From assembly GCA_035582835.1 (NCBI GenBank), contig JAYKAV010002330.1, positions 889,286 through 953,285 on the forward strand: a DNA stretch of 64,000 bases, given 5' to 3'. Both the position numbers and the translations under genes were made by a program. This document shows positions 18,668-31,500 of the stretch, piece after piece. Within the stretch, counting starts at the first letter, position 1, and every line of letters begins with the position of its first letter. The stretch comes from Phoebastria nigripes. Lineage: Eukaryota; Chordata; Aves; Procellariiformes; Diomedeidae. Under the pieces are notes generated by a model that was not told the origin of the DNA, did not search any database, and saw only the letters and a list, made by a program, of their open reading frames with translations.

Positions 18668-21056
18668 AGCAAGTGCTGGCTAACAGAAAGCTGCTCATCT
18701 GGTGTGGCGGGGGGCTGCAGTCTGCCTCCAAGTCATCTGAAGGCATTTACTATGCCTCTTGCATTACTTGAGCTATATGATCAGAGTCTGTAACCACCTA
18801 TAACTGCTTAGAAATACTCCTTCCGTGCTGTTGCTCTGCCTTTCTGAGCTCAGATAAATCAGAAGCCTTATTTGTGTCAGGCTGATTTTTTTCATGCAGG
18901 TATTAATGTTGCATCATTGCCATCTTGCTAACGATATAAGATTTTATAGGTTTTCGCCTTCATTAGAATTTACTCAGATTGCTCTTATATTCTCAAATGT
19001 GGGAATTTCCATATATGCTATGGCCCAAATACTTTGGAAAGTGCTGTATCTTCCTTGCTTGAGAGGCAAAGCTGTGGTTTCAGTGCTCTGAGCTGCATTT
19101 TGCCTTTCTATGCCTCCTCAGATGTAGGCGGCAGCCATACCCCTCCGTCCTTCCCAAGCCGTGGCTTTGCCAAGCTGTGCTACAGCAGCGAAGCTGCAGC
19201 ACTTCCAGGCTTGTCCCAGAGATCGAGCCACCCGGGTCCTTCACCGCCACTTTCATTGCTCTTTTCTGAAGTCTGGCAGTGGCAGAGATGCGTGGGACAG
19301 AGCAGCTGAGCACGATGGTGCTCTCCAAAATGGTGCCGAGACGTGGAGGCGGCTGAGCTCCCCGCCGGGTGATGCAGCCTTACATGTCCCCAGCTTTTGC
19401 TGCAGCACCTTCGCAGCACAGCCTGGTGCATGATAACTCATCTGCTCTCCTGCTGAAATTGCTTCCCATGTTACTGCTTCCTAGGTTTACTCTTACTGAA
19501 GTGATGTTTCCTCTGGCTGCAATTTCCTCAGGTTTCTCTTTATTAAATTTGTTTTCCACCCATGTGCTTTGTGCCTTTTGTTGTTCTCTGCCCATGATTC
19601 TGGTGTCTGTTGCTTTGCATTAATTTGCAGCTCTCACCAGTGCTAACTAATCCTTCCAAGTATCAAATCTCATTACACACTGCTTGTTTCTTCTTCTGGA
19701 TCATTAATGAGGATGTCAAATAGAACGAGCCCTGACACCTATCCCTTTACCATCGTATTAAGCAAACCCTCCCCAGTTTGCTATATTGTCACTTATCACT
19801 TTGTTTACAGTCTTTCAGCCAACTTTAAAATGAGAGTGTTCCTTCCAAGCCCGATTTACATTAATATATCAGAAGGAAATTTCATTAGTGTGTCTAGTGT
19901 TTCACTGCAGTCCAAATCTGGTTGTTTTTTGCTCTCCTTCAATGTTGCCCTCTAGTGCTTATTTGGTGATTCTTTCAAAATAAGAAAATCAATAATATTG
20001 TCAGGCAACACTTGTTTCTTGCTGCTCGGGGGTTTTTGGCCATCTAATTACTGGTGGTACAAATCACCGTGCGTAATCTGTGTTTTACTTCTGTGCTAAG
20101 ATTCAGCTAGTCTTTCCAGTGGCAAAGATCATCTGGTACGATTATCTGGTACAGTGTATTGTTTCTTAAGCACAACCTATTGCAGATGTAATATTTTCAC
20201 AGAAGCACAGGAGTAGAGGACAACATGGTTTTTGGATGGCTGTTCATTTTTCAGCACGTTCAGCTGCAAAGCCTTACACGTGTTCCTTGCCATTCCAGGT
20301 AATGGCGCAAGAAAAGCTGGGGCAGGAGTGGAGAAAGGGTAGAAATGTGACTGTGGAGGAGCAGATAAATGCAGGAAGGTTTTGTCCATTCACGTGGACA
20401 TCCCAGTACACACAGCTCAGGTTTTGTGAAGCGTTTGCTGGTGCTACTGGTGTTATGCTTTGCCTTGTGCATCGCTGCTCACTGTAACCAGCCCTTTCCC
20501 TTCTCCTCCTTTTGCTGCTGTACTCACTGGCAGCTAATCTGATGGGAGGGACCATGCTGTAAGCAAGGTACAAGTCTTCTTCCTCCTGCTCCAGGGGAAC
20601 GCCAGCCTTCCCAGGGGTAGGTGTCTCCATCAGCAGAGCACATATTTGTGGATACACGCGTATGCAGTATATCAGTGGAACCACACATCCAGTTTTGACA
20701 TTGCACCCAGAATCATCCTATTTTTGGTGGTAGCTGTCCCCACTGAACTACGCAGAGCTCTTTTTGCTGGGCTTCGCTTTGTGCTCTGGTAGGCGCTAAT
20801 AAATAACATGGTTTTTGGAGTGGAAAGTGAATTGAATAATGTCTGTTTTGTGTTCTGGTGTGTGAAACTGTGATGTCTTTTTCACACTCAGCAAGAAAAA
20901 ACGTGCTCAGGTCTTATTTTCCTAGTTAGCAAGAAGACCGTGTATAATTAAAATGCTGCCAGGTGCCTTCCTATTTAGCATGCTTACAAACCATGCAGAG
21001 TGCTCAGGCTGCCTTGAAACTCACTGAGCTTGTTAAAACATAAAAATTGTACAAAA

Positions 21057-21070
21057 TAATTGGACAATTA
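21057..21070. promoter_or_regulatory. palindromic homeodomain-type site TAATTG-GA-CAATTA
   Basis: A perfect inverted repeat of TAATTG with a 2-base spacer, in an AT-rich unique stretch with several other ATTA cores. TAATTG/CAATTA is a common homeodomain core. Binding is inference; AT-rich sequence produces such sites by chance fairly often. Confidence 0.3.
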
Positions 21071-24000
21071 CCAGTATTGAGAACATCCTTCATTTTACCA
21101 CCGGAAAATTACACCCTTTACTGAGAAGGTAATTTTGATAAAATCAACACTTTGGGATAAGAATTTATTAAGCAAATAAAGGTTGATTACCACTACTTGA
21201 TAAAAGCTTGAAATAGTCAATGATAAAGTACTAATAACATGAAAACCTCTTGCTCTTTTTATTTACCAAATCATCTTATCTATTGATGTAATAATTACAG
21301 CATACAAGTTCAACAGTAGTCTTGATTTTGCCGTCAGTTAAATGGAGGAAAAAACAATATTACTGTGAACAATTGCAAAATTATTTTTTAATTTTCATAT
21401 TGCCTTGTGACCTCTGGAAAGAATTGCTCTGTAGCATTGCACGTTTTCCTTCAGCTCTTTGAGACCATATGTTTTGTTTCTAATGAAAGCATGACCTGGC
21501 AATGAGGATGACTTGTCATTAGCTGCATGAAGTGCTCCTCCTGACTTCCTTAGGTGCATAAATACCATGATTTATTCAATCCTTCCATATTTCTCTATAG
21601 CCAACAAGTCTTCCGCCAGGTGAAACGTTTTTCCCTTTACCTTGGGCTGTGGTGCCCCATTCCTAAGAACATGCTATTTAAAGCTCCCTTGTCACATAAT
21701 AGTAAAATTGATATAAAACTTCCAGGATAGGGACTTGGGGGCTTTTTTTTATAAGCATTACTGTGAAAGAAAGTGTGCAAGTACATTTGAATCAATACCG
21801 TAAGTCCATATTTATTTGCAATTATTTGGTTGTGTTTGTGCTAAACTTTCAAATGCTTTAACTAATCAGACCGCAGTTAAAATAAAACCCTGTTTGCATG
21901 AGAGAGAGGAGAATTTTGGCTGGATAATGGGGGATGAAGGAACTACTGTATGTATAGGTTACATACAAAGTGTGCTCATCCTTAGAGCAGGATTTTCTGA
22001 GTGCAAAAAGTTTTGTCCTTGCATATATTAACATACTTTTACTGGATCAAAACTTCTGTTTTACTGACTAGTANGGCAGGTATGAACACGGTACTAATAA
22101 CTTTTTATCTCTGCCCTGTAACCTGTTCTTCCTAAACAGGTGATCTCTTCAACTATTATTAGATTATCTTCTCAAAAATTCATCTTGGTATATCAAAAAC
22201 AGGTTCACAAGTAAGGAGAATTAGAAGTTTGTGGAAGTTTTCTATATGTGGAGTTAGGTAAAAAACGCTGCTATTAAGCACAACCGCAAACAACCAGGAA
22301 CAAAACAAACAGAAAATTGATAGCCACCGTTGCATACAAAATGCATGAGATTTTGTTTCCATAGCAAGACCCGTTATTGAGAATTTGAAAGTTAATAGTT
22401 CTGTTGGGACAGCTCACCTTTATGCTGGAGCTCAGCAATGACATGCCCTGACTATCACACTGAATACATCCTTCAAAAAAACCATGCCAGAAAAAACCAT
22501 CTTCTTCCAGAGGGCTGGGCCGCTCTGAATTCTGTAGGAAAAATAATGATTTGTTTTGTTCTTAGTTAATTAGCTGGCAGGAGGAGAAATCCTCATGAAA
22601 ACAAGGTAGTTCTAAATTGGACAAATTAGGGCTGGATCCTAGGAATCTGCACATTGAAATGCTCAGCAGCTTACTCTCCATCAGCCGGCTCCTGAGGCAA
22701 AAACCACAGCGTCAAATTAGAGATGGGAGGAGGATCTGGGCAGAGAGGTCGGACGTCTCGGTGTCGTTACACTGAGCAGAAGGTCATGGAGAGGGCATAG
22801 CCTTAAATCCTGCTGCTGGGGAGCAAAGCCACTTAATCCTGGTCTAGAGGGAGGTCCTGACGCTGGTCAGAAACTCTGGGACTTGGCACAGAGAAGTTCC
22901 CAGACCAGAGCACAAATCCTCCTTGCAAAACACAAGTTAACTCAAAGCAATAAGCAAATATTCCCCAAAGAGCTGACAACCCCCTGCTCTGTATTTGTGC
23001 TCAAATCCAGGAACTGCTGCTGTTCCCGCTGTGCTTTTAATGTCACCTGAGCAAAAGTCTGGGAGTGGGAAGAGCTGCACCAGCGACGGCTCCCACGCAC
23101 AGACCGACGCTGTTGCATGTGGTGAGTGGGATGAGCCCGGCCCGAAAGAGCAGCTCAGTGAGCTGCTGCTGAGAGCCACGGCGAGGGGCACAGGTTAGTG
23201 CTTTGGAGAGAGAGCAGGCTGTCTGTCTCTTTGCAGGCAGGCAGGGAGCAAGACGCTGCGGTGCTGCCTGTCCCTGGGGCGAGGGCTCTTGCAGGTGGGA
23301 CGAGGTCCTTCGCCCAGCCCCATCTGGCGCCGACGGGGGCTCAGCTGCTCCCTCTGGCTCGAGAACAGGGACCCTGACCTGCANGGAAAACACAATTTGT
23401 AAAACTGTTTGTATTAGAACACACAGAAATAAATAAATGCATTTAAGGCACATGCTCCTTGAGTAAAAGACATGTCTTNGGGGCAGCTCAGCTCTCCAGT
23501 AGCGAGGGGTCGAGTCAGTGCTGCCGTCCTCCTCTCAATCCTGGGGCTGAGACACCAAAACTTGAACTAAAAAACACCACCAAAAGCGACTCCTCCGAGG
23601 TGGCACGGCTTCAGCTGCTAGAAAGGAAGATGTCACCATTCAGCCTGCTGACCTGTCATCCCTCCCTCCCCTCTGAGAGCCTTGCTTGGGCAGGGGACAG
23701 CCCCAAATATTGCTGTTTTGCAGGTGATTTGGCTCATGGAGGGATCTGCTCGGTCCAGCCTGAGGGACAAAGCAGAGGTGTGTGCCTGGGATGGGGGAAA
23801 AAACCCTAATTCTGTCCTGCCCTGCTTAGGGAGCGTGCCCCCCCCGGCTTGTCCAGTGCACGTCAATTGTGCTCGTGGGGATTAAACCTCTGTTGTGGCT
23901 GTAGGTCTTACGGGCATTTAACTCCAACTTCAGTCTCGCTGGTGCACGTGGGGAAAGGAGCTGTTCTGCTTGCTAAAACGTGCCCTGCCTGCTAGCCTGC

Positions 24001-27000
24001 CCTCATGGACGTCATGGGTACGGGTGTGGGTACGGGAGGGAAGATGCCATCGGATTTTGTCACAGCAGCCAGAGGCAGCTTTTCAGTACCATTGCTTAAA
24101 CGTCACTGACCAATACTGAAATTCAAGGAACATTTTTTCAGGTGTAAACACATATTGTAGCTCCTTATTTAAAAAATATTTCATCTGTCTCAATCTTGAG
24201 ATATGTCTCTCTTAAGATGTAAGATACAAGTACAGGTGTGAGAGACGTGAGTATCTCTTATGCCCACACTTTTAGGTTTTTGCCTGCCTTCTCCAATGTC
24301 CCATCTAGCTGATGTTATTTTGGGTTTTGGTGAAGGCTTTTTCAGCCCTTTGCTTAGTTTTGTAGTCCTGCTCTGAGCAGCTCTGGGAGGTCAGAGGCAC
24401 AAGTCTCCGGTGCTTCGCTTCCCAAAATGCTCCGCCTCATCCCACACCTGTATGGGTGAGCTTGCACTGCAGAGATGCCTGAACCCCTCCTGCCGAGCGC
24501 GTCCAGCCAGTGTCCGGCAGGACCTTGGTGCACCAAAAGCTAGGCTCCAGCAGTGAGTGAATCAGGTCCCTGAGGACCGGAGGGATTCAGCAGGAGCTGT
24601 CAAGGTGTGAGTCATCATTCCCTGNCCAGAAACCAATCCTGAGAGCAAAGCACCTGGGATCGGGCACGAGAGTTGCCAAAGGTCTACTGTGAGCGATGAT
24701 GGGTGTCAGGGCGAAATAGCCGCCAGCGAGGCAGTCTGGACCACGCGGTGAGGCTCGGGCTGAGAGCTGAAACACCAGCTGAGGAGCAGAGGTCATTAGG
24801 TAGGATGAGGAGCCAGGGCGTGAGAAGCAGCAGGTCTTGTCCAGAGGGCAAAACAGGCCCTCTTGCACAGGCTGAAATAAATTGTAATGTTTTCCAGCAG
24901 TTGAAAATGGAAGCAAATTAGCACCCTAATTGATGAGGCCTGATGGTTACCCTGCCAGTAACGCTGCGGCCTCACGTGTTAGTGCATGGCTTTCCTTCGG
25001 TGAGTCACTGCTCCCACAACGGGAGGTCAAAGCCAGGTGACAGATACACAGCGGCTGTTCCAGCTGAAGGAGTCGCTCATCAAAAAGCGATAGGAAAATC
25101 ATCACCTCCGTCCAAACAGCACCAATACGTCTGGTGGGGCGTACACCAGCGCATGGGGCTGTTGCAAGAAGCAGGGGTCTTGCTTCTGCCGTGTCCCTGG
25201 GGTGAGCAGGTCCCTGCCAGCTCAGGGGCTGGCACTGAGCATCCCCACATCCGCAGCCCAGCAGCCTGCAAGGGGCTGCCTTCAGATCACCTGGTTTTAG
25301 CATGGGTGTGTGAGGGGTGCTGGAGCTGAGCAGGATGGTGGTTACCCACCAGATTTCAAATGACCTCTAATCAAACTGGCTCTTATTTTGTTGGATATTA
25401 ATTATAGTTGCCAGGAAAAGCAGTGTGCTAAGAGTTGAGAATCTTGGCTCAGTGCTGTTTGACCGAGCAATATAATGCTACCAAAATGCCAACATGTGGG
25501 GCAGGGCCCAGCAGGGTTGGCGCCTTCTGGCCCAAAACCCACCCGGGTCCAGGCTCAGCGTGTTGACGCAGACCCGCGTCCCCTCTCCGAACTGATGCCG
25601 GAGGGCTGGGGCGCTGGGCTCAAAGCCCACCCACAAGGCCTGGCAGGTGCTGGTAAAAGAGACTGAGGACATCTGCCTCGTGCTCACGGGGCTGAGTCTC
25701 AGAGGTTAGACAGGGACAGAAAGCGCACATAATATTGCTCANGGAAACACTGGAACTTTTCAGTAATCTGCAGTGAGAAAGATAACTTTCTGGCTTGCCT
25801 CAGGTGACATCAGCACTGCTACCCTCAACCTTATGAGAAAAACAAGCAAAAATCTCCTGAACAAATGGTCCCTTGTAAAGGTGGGTAAGATTACTCTAAT
25901 TACTCATTTTGTTTCCAATCCTCTAAAGTTCCCATGACCTGTTTGTGCCAGGGCTGCAGGAAAGACATTTACATTCCCGCCACAATTACAGAAATTGGCT
26001 AGGTGAAACTACTTAAACATTTTCAGCGGAACACTTGAAATTCTTGAACATGTTTCTGCCTGTGTCAATTACCATTAACTGTCATTATCTACCATCTGAA
26101 TTTACTGATAATCTCTGCTTCTGCAGCTTTCAGCGTGAGANGAAAGTGAAGCTGGCCTGTCACTGTTTGTTCACAACTGTGCCCCATTTTCTAATGAGAT
26201 ACTTGGTTTCGTATTTCGTATCTAAGAGGTCCTGTGATTGAACAAGAGTGCAAACTGGTATCAGGTGAAGTCAGAAAAACAGATGGAAAAGAAAACCCTC
26301 AAGCCTACTTTTGAAAAAAACACCTAGTAAGAAAATGGATTACCCAGCCACAGCTCTACAGTTCTGCGGGAGGGAAGAGGAAGACCAGGAGTGTAACGTG
26401 CAAGACAAAGCGTCCTTACAGGGCTGATCGTAACGTTTGGAGCTCCACCTCGTGGATGTTGGCCACCAAACAGCGGCCACTGGCCAAGGATACTGAGGTT
26501 TGTCAAGCCTCTTCCGCATCTGGAGCTGAACCAGGCTGTCAGAGACCTGGGCACACTTTCTAGTGGTCTTTTTACTATTATTTTTTAATGCTGATAAATG
26601 CAGTGCAGGTGCTATTAAATTGATCTTAAATGTCCACACTGGAGTTCCTGATAGACCTACCTCCATGTCCTGAAGGTTTGTCTGTTAATTCTTTCTGCTC
26701 TGTCATTAAACAGCTGGACCAAAAGGGATTGCTTTGCCTAATTAAAATAGTTAATGTACAAGCATTTGTCATCTTTAACTGAGATGTTGCCCTCATCCTT
26801 CAAGAGGCATGTTTGGCTGCCTATGATCTTTTAAAGACGTGCAGTTACCATATGTCAGCTACAAAATACACTCCACCATATATGTCACAGTGTTGTAACA
26901 TATGCTAATACAATCTATAGCATTTGCTTCAGATAGAACTAGGACAAAGTCATTGGAGAGTGTAAAAAAGTCTCTGCCCGGTATGTGCATCAGTAACTAT

Positions 27001-27301
27001 AGCGGAAGAAGTCAGTAGTAGGCTGTCAGATGAACGCAGCATATAATGAACTGTTTAATGTGCATCTTCTGCTGTACATCTTGGGAAGCAGTGCCAACCC
27101 TGGCACAGCCTGTCCACATCCTCGCCAACAGGCAACACAGGCAGCACTGGTTCCTGGGGAGATTCACCTCTGCAAATGGCTGGGGAGCCAGATAAGGATG
27201 TTCATGTTGTTGGGGCTCCTCAAGGTGAGGGGAGAACACTTGCAAAGAGAGCATACTTACATGCTGTGTTTGCACCAAGAAATGTGGTAAGCATGACCAT
27301 G

Positions 27302-28579
27302 CCAGAACGGGTTCATGAAAGGCAGGTCCTGCTTGACCAACCTGATCTCCTTCTATGACCAGGTGACCCGCCTAGTGGATGAGGGAAAGGCTGTGGATGT
27401 GGTCTACCTGGACTTTAGTAAAGCCTTTGACACTGTCTCCCACAGCATTCTCCTAGAGAAGCTGGCGGCTCATGGCCTAGGCAGGTGTACTCTGCGCTGG
27501 GTAAAAAACTGGCTGGGCGGCCNNNNNNNNNNNNNNNNNNNNNNNNNNNNNNNNNNNNNNNNNNNNNNNNNNNNNNNNNNNNNNNNNNNNNNNNNNNNNN
27601 NNNNNNNNNNNNNNNNNNNNNNNNNNNNNNNNNNNNNNNNNNNNNNNNNNNNNNNNNNNNNNNNNNNNNNNNNNNNNNNNNNNNNNNNNNNNNNNNNNNN
27701 NNNNNNNNNNNNNNNNNNNNNNNNNNNNNNNNNNNNNNNNNNNNNNNNNNNNNNNNNNNNNNNNNNNNNNNNNNNNNNNNNNNNNNNNNNNNNNNNNNNN
27801 NNNNNNNNNNNNNNNNNNNNNNNNNNNNNNNNNNNNNNNNNNNNNNNNNNNNNNNNNNNNNNNNNNNNNNNNNNNNNNNNNNNNNNNNNNNNNNNNNNNN
27901 NNNNNNNNNNNNNNNNNNNNNNNNNNNNNNNNNNNNNNNNNNNNNNNNNNNNTGCCCAGGTGGCCAAGAAGGCCAACGGCATCCTGGCCTGTATCAGAAA
28001 TAGTGTGGCCAGCAGGAGTAGGGAAGTGATTGTCCCCCTGTACTTGGCACTGGTGAGGCTGCACCTCGAAGACTGTGTTCAGTTTTGGGCCCCTCACTAC
28101 AAGAAGGACATTGAGGTGCTGGAGCGTGTCCAGAGAAGGGCAATGAAGCTGGTGAAGGGTCTAGGGCACAAGTCTTATGAGGAGCAACTGAGGGAACTGG
28201 GGTTGTTTAGCCTGGAGAAAAGGAGGCTCAGGGGAGACCTTATCGCTCTCTACAACTACCTGAAAGGACGTTGCAGCGAGGTGGGGGTCGGTCTCTTCTC
28301 CCAAGTAACAAGCAATAGGATGAGAGGAAATGGCCTCAAGTTGCTCCAGGGGAGGTTTAGATTGGATATTAGGAAAAGTGTCTTCACCAAAAGGGTTGTC
28401 AAGCATTGGAACAGGCTGCCCAGGGAAGTGGTGGAGTCACCATCCCTGGAGGTACTTAAAAGACATGTAGATGAGGCGCTTAGGGACATGATTTAGTGGG
28501 CATGGTGGTGTTGGGTTGACGGTTGGACTCGATCATCTTAGAGGTCCTTTCCAACCTTAATGATTCTATGATTCTATGA
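27302..28579 (+). mobile_element. CR1 LINE, 5'-truncated, reverse transcriptase ORF still open
   Basis: The + strand ORF (27315-28496) reads FMKGRSCLTNLISFYDQVTR then VVYLDFSKAFDTVSHSILLE, the fingers and motif A region of CR1 ORF2 reverse transcriptase with the catalytic Asp of YLDFSKAFD. After the N run it continues [40 protein letters not shown] and [20 protein letters not shown], the conserved CR1 C-terminus, ending at a TAG. The 3' UTR contains GTTGGACTCGATCATCTTAG and ends in ATTCTATGATTCTATGA, the CR1 terminal repeat. The reverse-transcriptase YADD region lies inside the assembly gap. The 5' truncation within the RT domain is usual for CR1. No stop or frameshift is visible outside the gap, so it is relatively young. 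No target-site duplication is evident, as expected for CR1. Confidence 0.95.
27523..27952. other. assembly gap of 430 N
   Basis: Unresolved bases lie entirely inside the CR1 copy. The amount of CR1 ORF2 missing between the two flanks is roughly 140 codons, judged from my memory of the family, so the gap size is close to the true length. The reading frame is the same on both sides. The gap probably arose because CR1 is multicopy. Confidence 0.95.
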
Positions 28580-31500
28580 CAACAGAAGTCTGTAGAAATA
28601 AGAAATCTTTTGATGAAAAGAGATACAAATAGCTGAGTTGATACTCAAGATGGAAACACAAAACTAGTGGTGAGAAATGAGGACTTGGGGGCTTTATGGC
28701 CGCAGTGAAGAAACCCTGTGCTGGAGGAAAAATGTAAGTTAATCCTCTGGACAGAGAATACCTCGCAGTGAGTACCTATTGTTAAAGCACAGTCAAGCCA
28801 AAATGGTTGTAGTTCTTTTCTGGAACCTTTAAACAGATCCATACTAAACTACTTAGAGGGAAAAAAGCCATCCCTCTACAGCACTGACAGGGATGCAGAA
28901 GCTAAAGGTTTTAAACGAAAAAATGGATTCATGGCAAATGCATAGGACAGATCTAGCTGGCAGTGTCTGGCTGCCGTTCCCTGGGTACGAGGGCCCTCCA
29001 GACCACAGCGTTTGGAGAAGATGCTGGAGCAAAGTTCACACACCAAAGTCCACGTGCTTGATGAAAGCAAACCTCTAATTTTGCCATGTCATATAGACGT
29101 GTATGGCTACAGACAAAGTGCTAAATAAAGCCCTTGCTGAACAGCCAGCTGGACCCTTTCCAAGATGCTCTTAATGATCAGCTGACACAGCAGAACTGAT
29201 GTGCAAAATCCTCTGTGGACGGGGAAATTCTTAACAGCCACTCTCTCAGCCACAAAAGGTGGTGAGCGAGTTGGCTGACCTTGCAGGGAGCTGGCAAGCT
29301 AGGCCACCTCGCTGCTATCTGTCAGGTTTTCATGGGCTGGATGCAATCCCTGCTTCAACTCCATCGAGCCAACCTGAGAGTGCAAACATCTGCACCTAAC
29401 AGCTGTTTTAGCAGAGACCATCAACTCTGCTGATACAAAATCCAGTGCCAATACGCAAGCTCCAAAAGAAGTGGTGTGGCAGCATGATGTGATTGATGTG
29501 CAGGAGCCCCAGGTACATTTCCACCAGGTAAATTACTTTTTAATTTCAGTCATTTGCTCTGTGTGGTCAGTGAGGGGTGCGTGCCAGACATAAACTCTTG
29601 ATCTGAACTAAACACCTATTCCAGCCCAAATGCTCTAGAGGGCACCGTGCTCCCAGAGTACCTCGACGTTTGTCCCCATTTGTGCAGAGGACTCCTTGGC
29701 TGCGAAACTTGTCATTTAAAATTGCACTTCTTCATTTGGGATGGCTGAGACAGCGTTAGTCCTTCCTCCTGAAAGACTTCAGCTCCCCATGGGCGTCTAA
29801 CCTTGTCAAAAGGTGTGTAGTACAGCAAAAACTATATTTGCAGTTATGACTTTTATCACTAAAACTTGTTTTGCATTAGTGCAGGTGCGTGCTAATGAAG
29901 GAAGAGCCATCAGCTGCAGGACTGGTCTTTGGGGTGGACACCTTCCCATCTCCGTGTGTGTGCACTGTGGCCTCTCACGTAGCACATGCCAGAGGTCTAC
30001 GCCTTGGCCAGCAGAAGAGGAGGTGCCTCTTGAGCTGGGTGGAGGCAGGACCAGCTCCAAAGAAAGTTGGAACTGGAATCTGCTGGAGGCATCTTGGGAA
30101 CCATTCCTCTTTTTTTTTGTTTTCTTTACATGTAAGTAGCCAGGCCCTCGATTCAAACTACTAGCAGTTACTTCTAGAATATCCTTAAAGAAGAGACTTC
30201 TGCCTGACCAGGGTTTATCTAAGTTCAATGGAAAATGAAATGTTGGCTTCTGCTCTTTGACAGACCTTCCTCTGTTCACACCCTCCAGTGCTGCCTCCTA
30301 GTTCTAGCTGGGGAGAAGCGCTATCAATAAGGCTTCAAACAGCACNTTCATGCCATATCTCTGCTTCTAGCCCCAATCCTGACTTTGGCACAGAAAAAAA
30401 AGACAAATAATTTCATTAAAAGTAGTCTGTGTTGTTTCTCTGTGATACAGGTGTGAGTTTTGCGCTCCGTAGCTGGCAGAAGGCAATGAGCAGATAAAGC
30501 GCTGGGATTCTGTTTCTAAATCTCAGAGGAGATGGAAGTCCAGGCAGTAAAGCAAGTTTCCAGCTGCCACCAGATTTATTTAGACAAGTGTCTGAAGTCA
30601 ACTGGTTGCTTTGAAAGTTTGTTTGGGATGGAATTATGGGTTAAAAAAAGAACATGTTACGAAAACTGCTCTGACATTATTAGAGTCCACATCATTTTCT
30701 GTCATTTGGCCCATAGTTGAACTATTGACTTGTAAGAGCTGTGATTTTCAATTGATTCACTAACGGCAGGTGCTTTTTTCATGATAGCTGTGTTCTGACA
30801 CAGTTAAAGTTGTTTTGCTTGGCTTCAACGCAATCTAGAGTGCTGGAGGTGTTACCTTGGGCTGAATTTTCTCTTCAGTTCCCCTCATTTATTCCCTGAA
30901 GAGATCTATTTCTTTCTCTGGCGGCATCTGAAACAACAATAATTAGCAGGAAGCTAATTGGTTAGCTGGTTAGACATAGTGCCAGGTAAATCAAATGGCA
31001 GGTGAAACCCTCTGGGTCTTAGGTGGTGGTAGACTGCCCCATGTGAGACCTTGTTAGTACGGGAGGAGGAATGGAGCTTTGGGCGGAGGTTTTACCTCTC
31101 AGAAAATCCTGGTAAGCTTCCAAGTTTTGTAGACAAAAGATGCAAGTTGAATATCTCTTTTTCTCCTCATCTAGTGGGAATTGAAAAGCTGGTTAGGGAG
31201 AATGGGAGTGCTTGAAAGGGAAGCAGCAGCGAGGAGAAATGAAAGAAGAGATCCCAGAAAAGCCAGTGCATCTCCGTGATGTGTCATAGCAAGATTTGTA
31301 TTTGTGATAACAATTTATTTGTGGTAAAATACATCCTTTTCTTAAAAGCAGTTCCTGAAGGGATGTCATAGGCAGTAAATGACCCTCCACCAACCCTACT
31401 CCCGTCCATGTGCTACAGCACCTTGCAGAACAACCGGTCCTGCAGGGACCTCGCGCTCACCGTACAGGACCTGTGGGTGTTTCTGGGCAGACATTGGCCC

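Larger units (their letters stand above)
15736..27301. other. non-coding intergenic sequence with alternating AT-rich and GC-rich blocks
   Basis: I recognise no coding exon in this 11.5 kb. GC-richer blocks (about 17.08-17.35, 19.1-19.4, 22.98-23.35, 24.35-24.85 and 25.1-25.7 kb) have few stop codons and therefore produce overlapping ORFs on both strands, none resembling a known protein. The AT-rich block 21.04-21.42 kb is unique-looking and rich in ATTA cores, as in conserved non-coding enhancers, but conservation cannot be seen from one genome. Confidence 0.65.

Noticed and set aside
26340..26680. Possible LTR or SINE fragment
   Set aside because: No TG...CA ends with flanking duplication and no recognisable motif.
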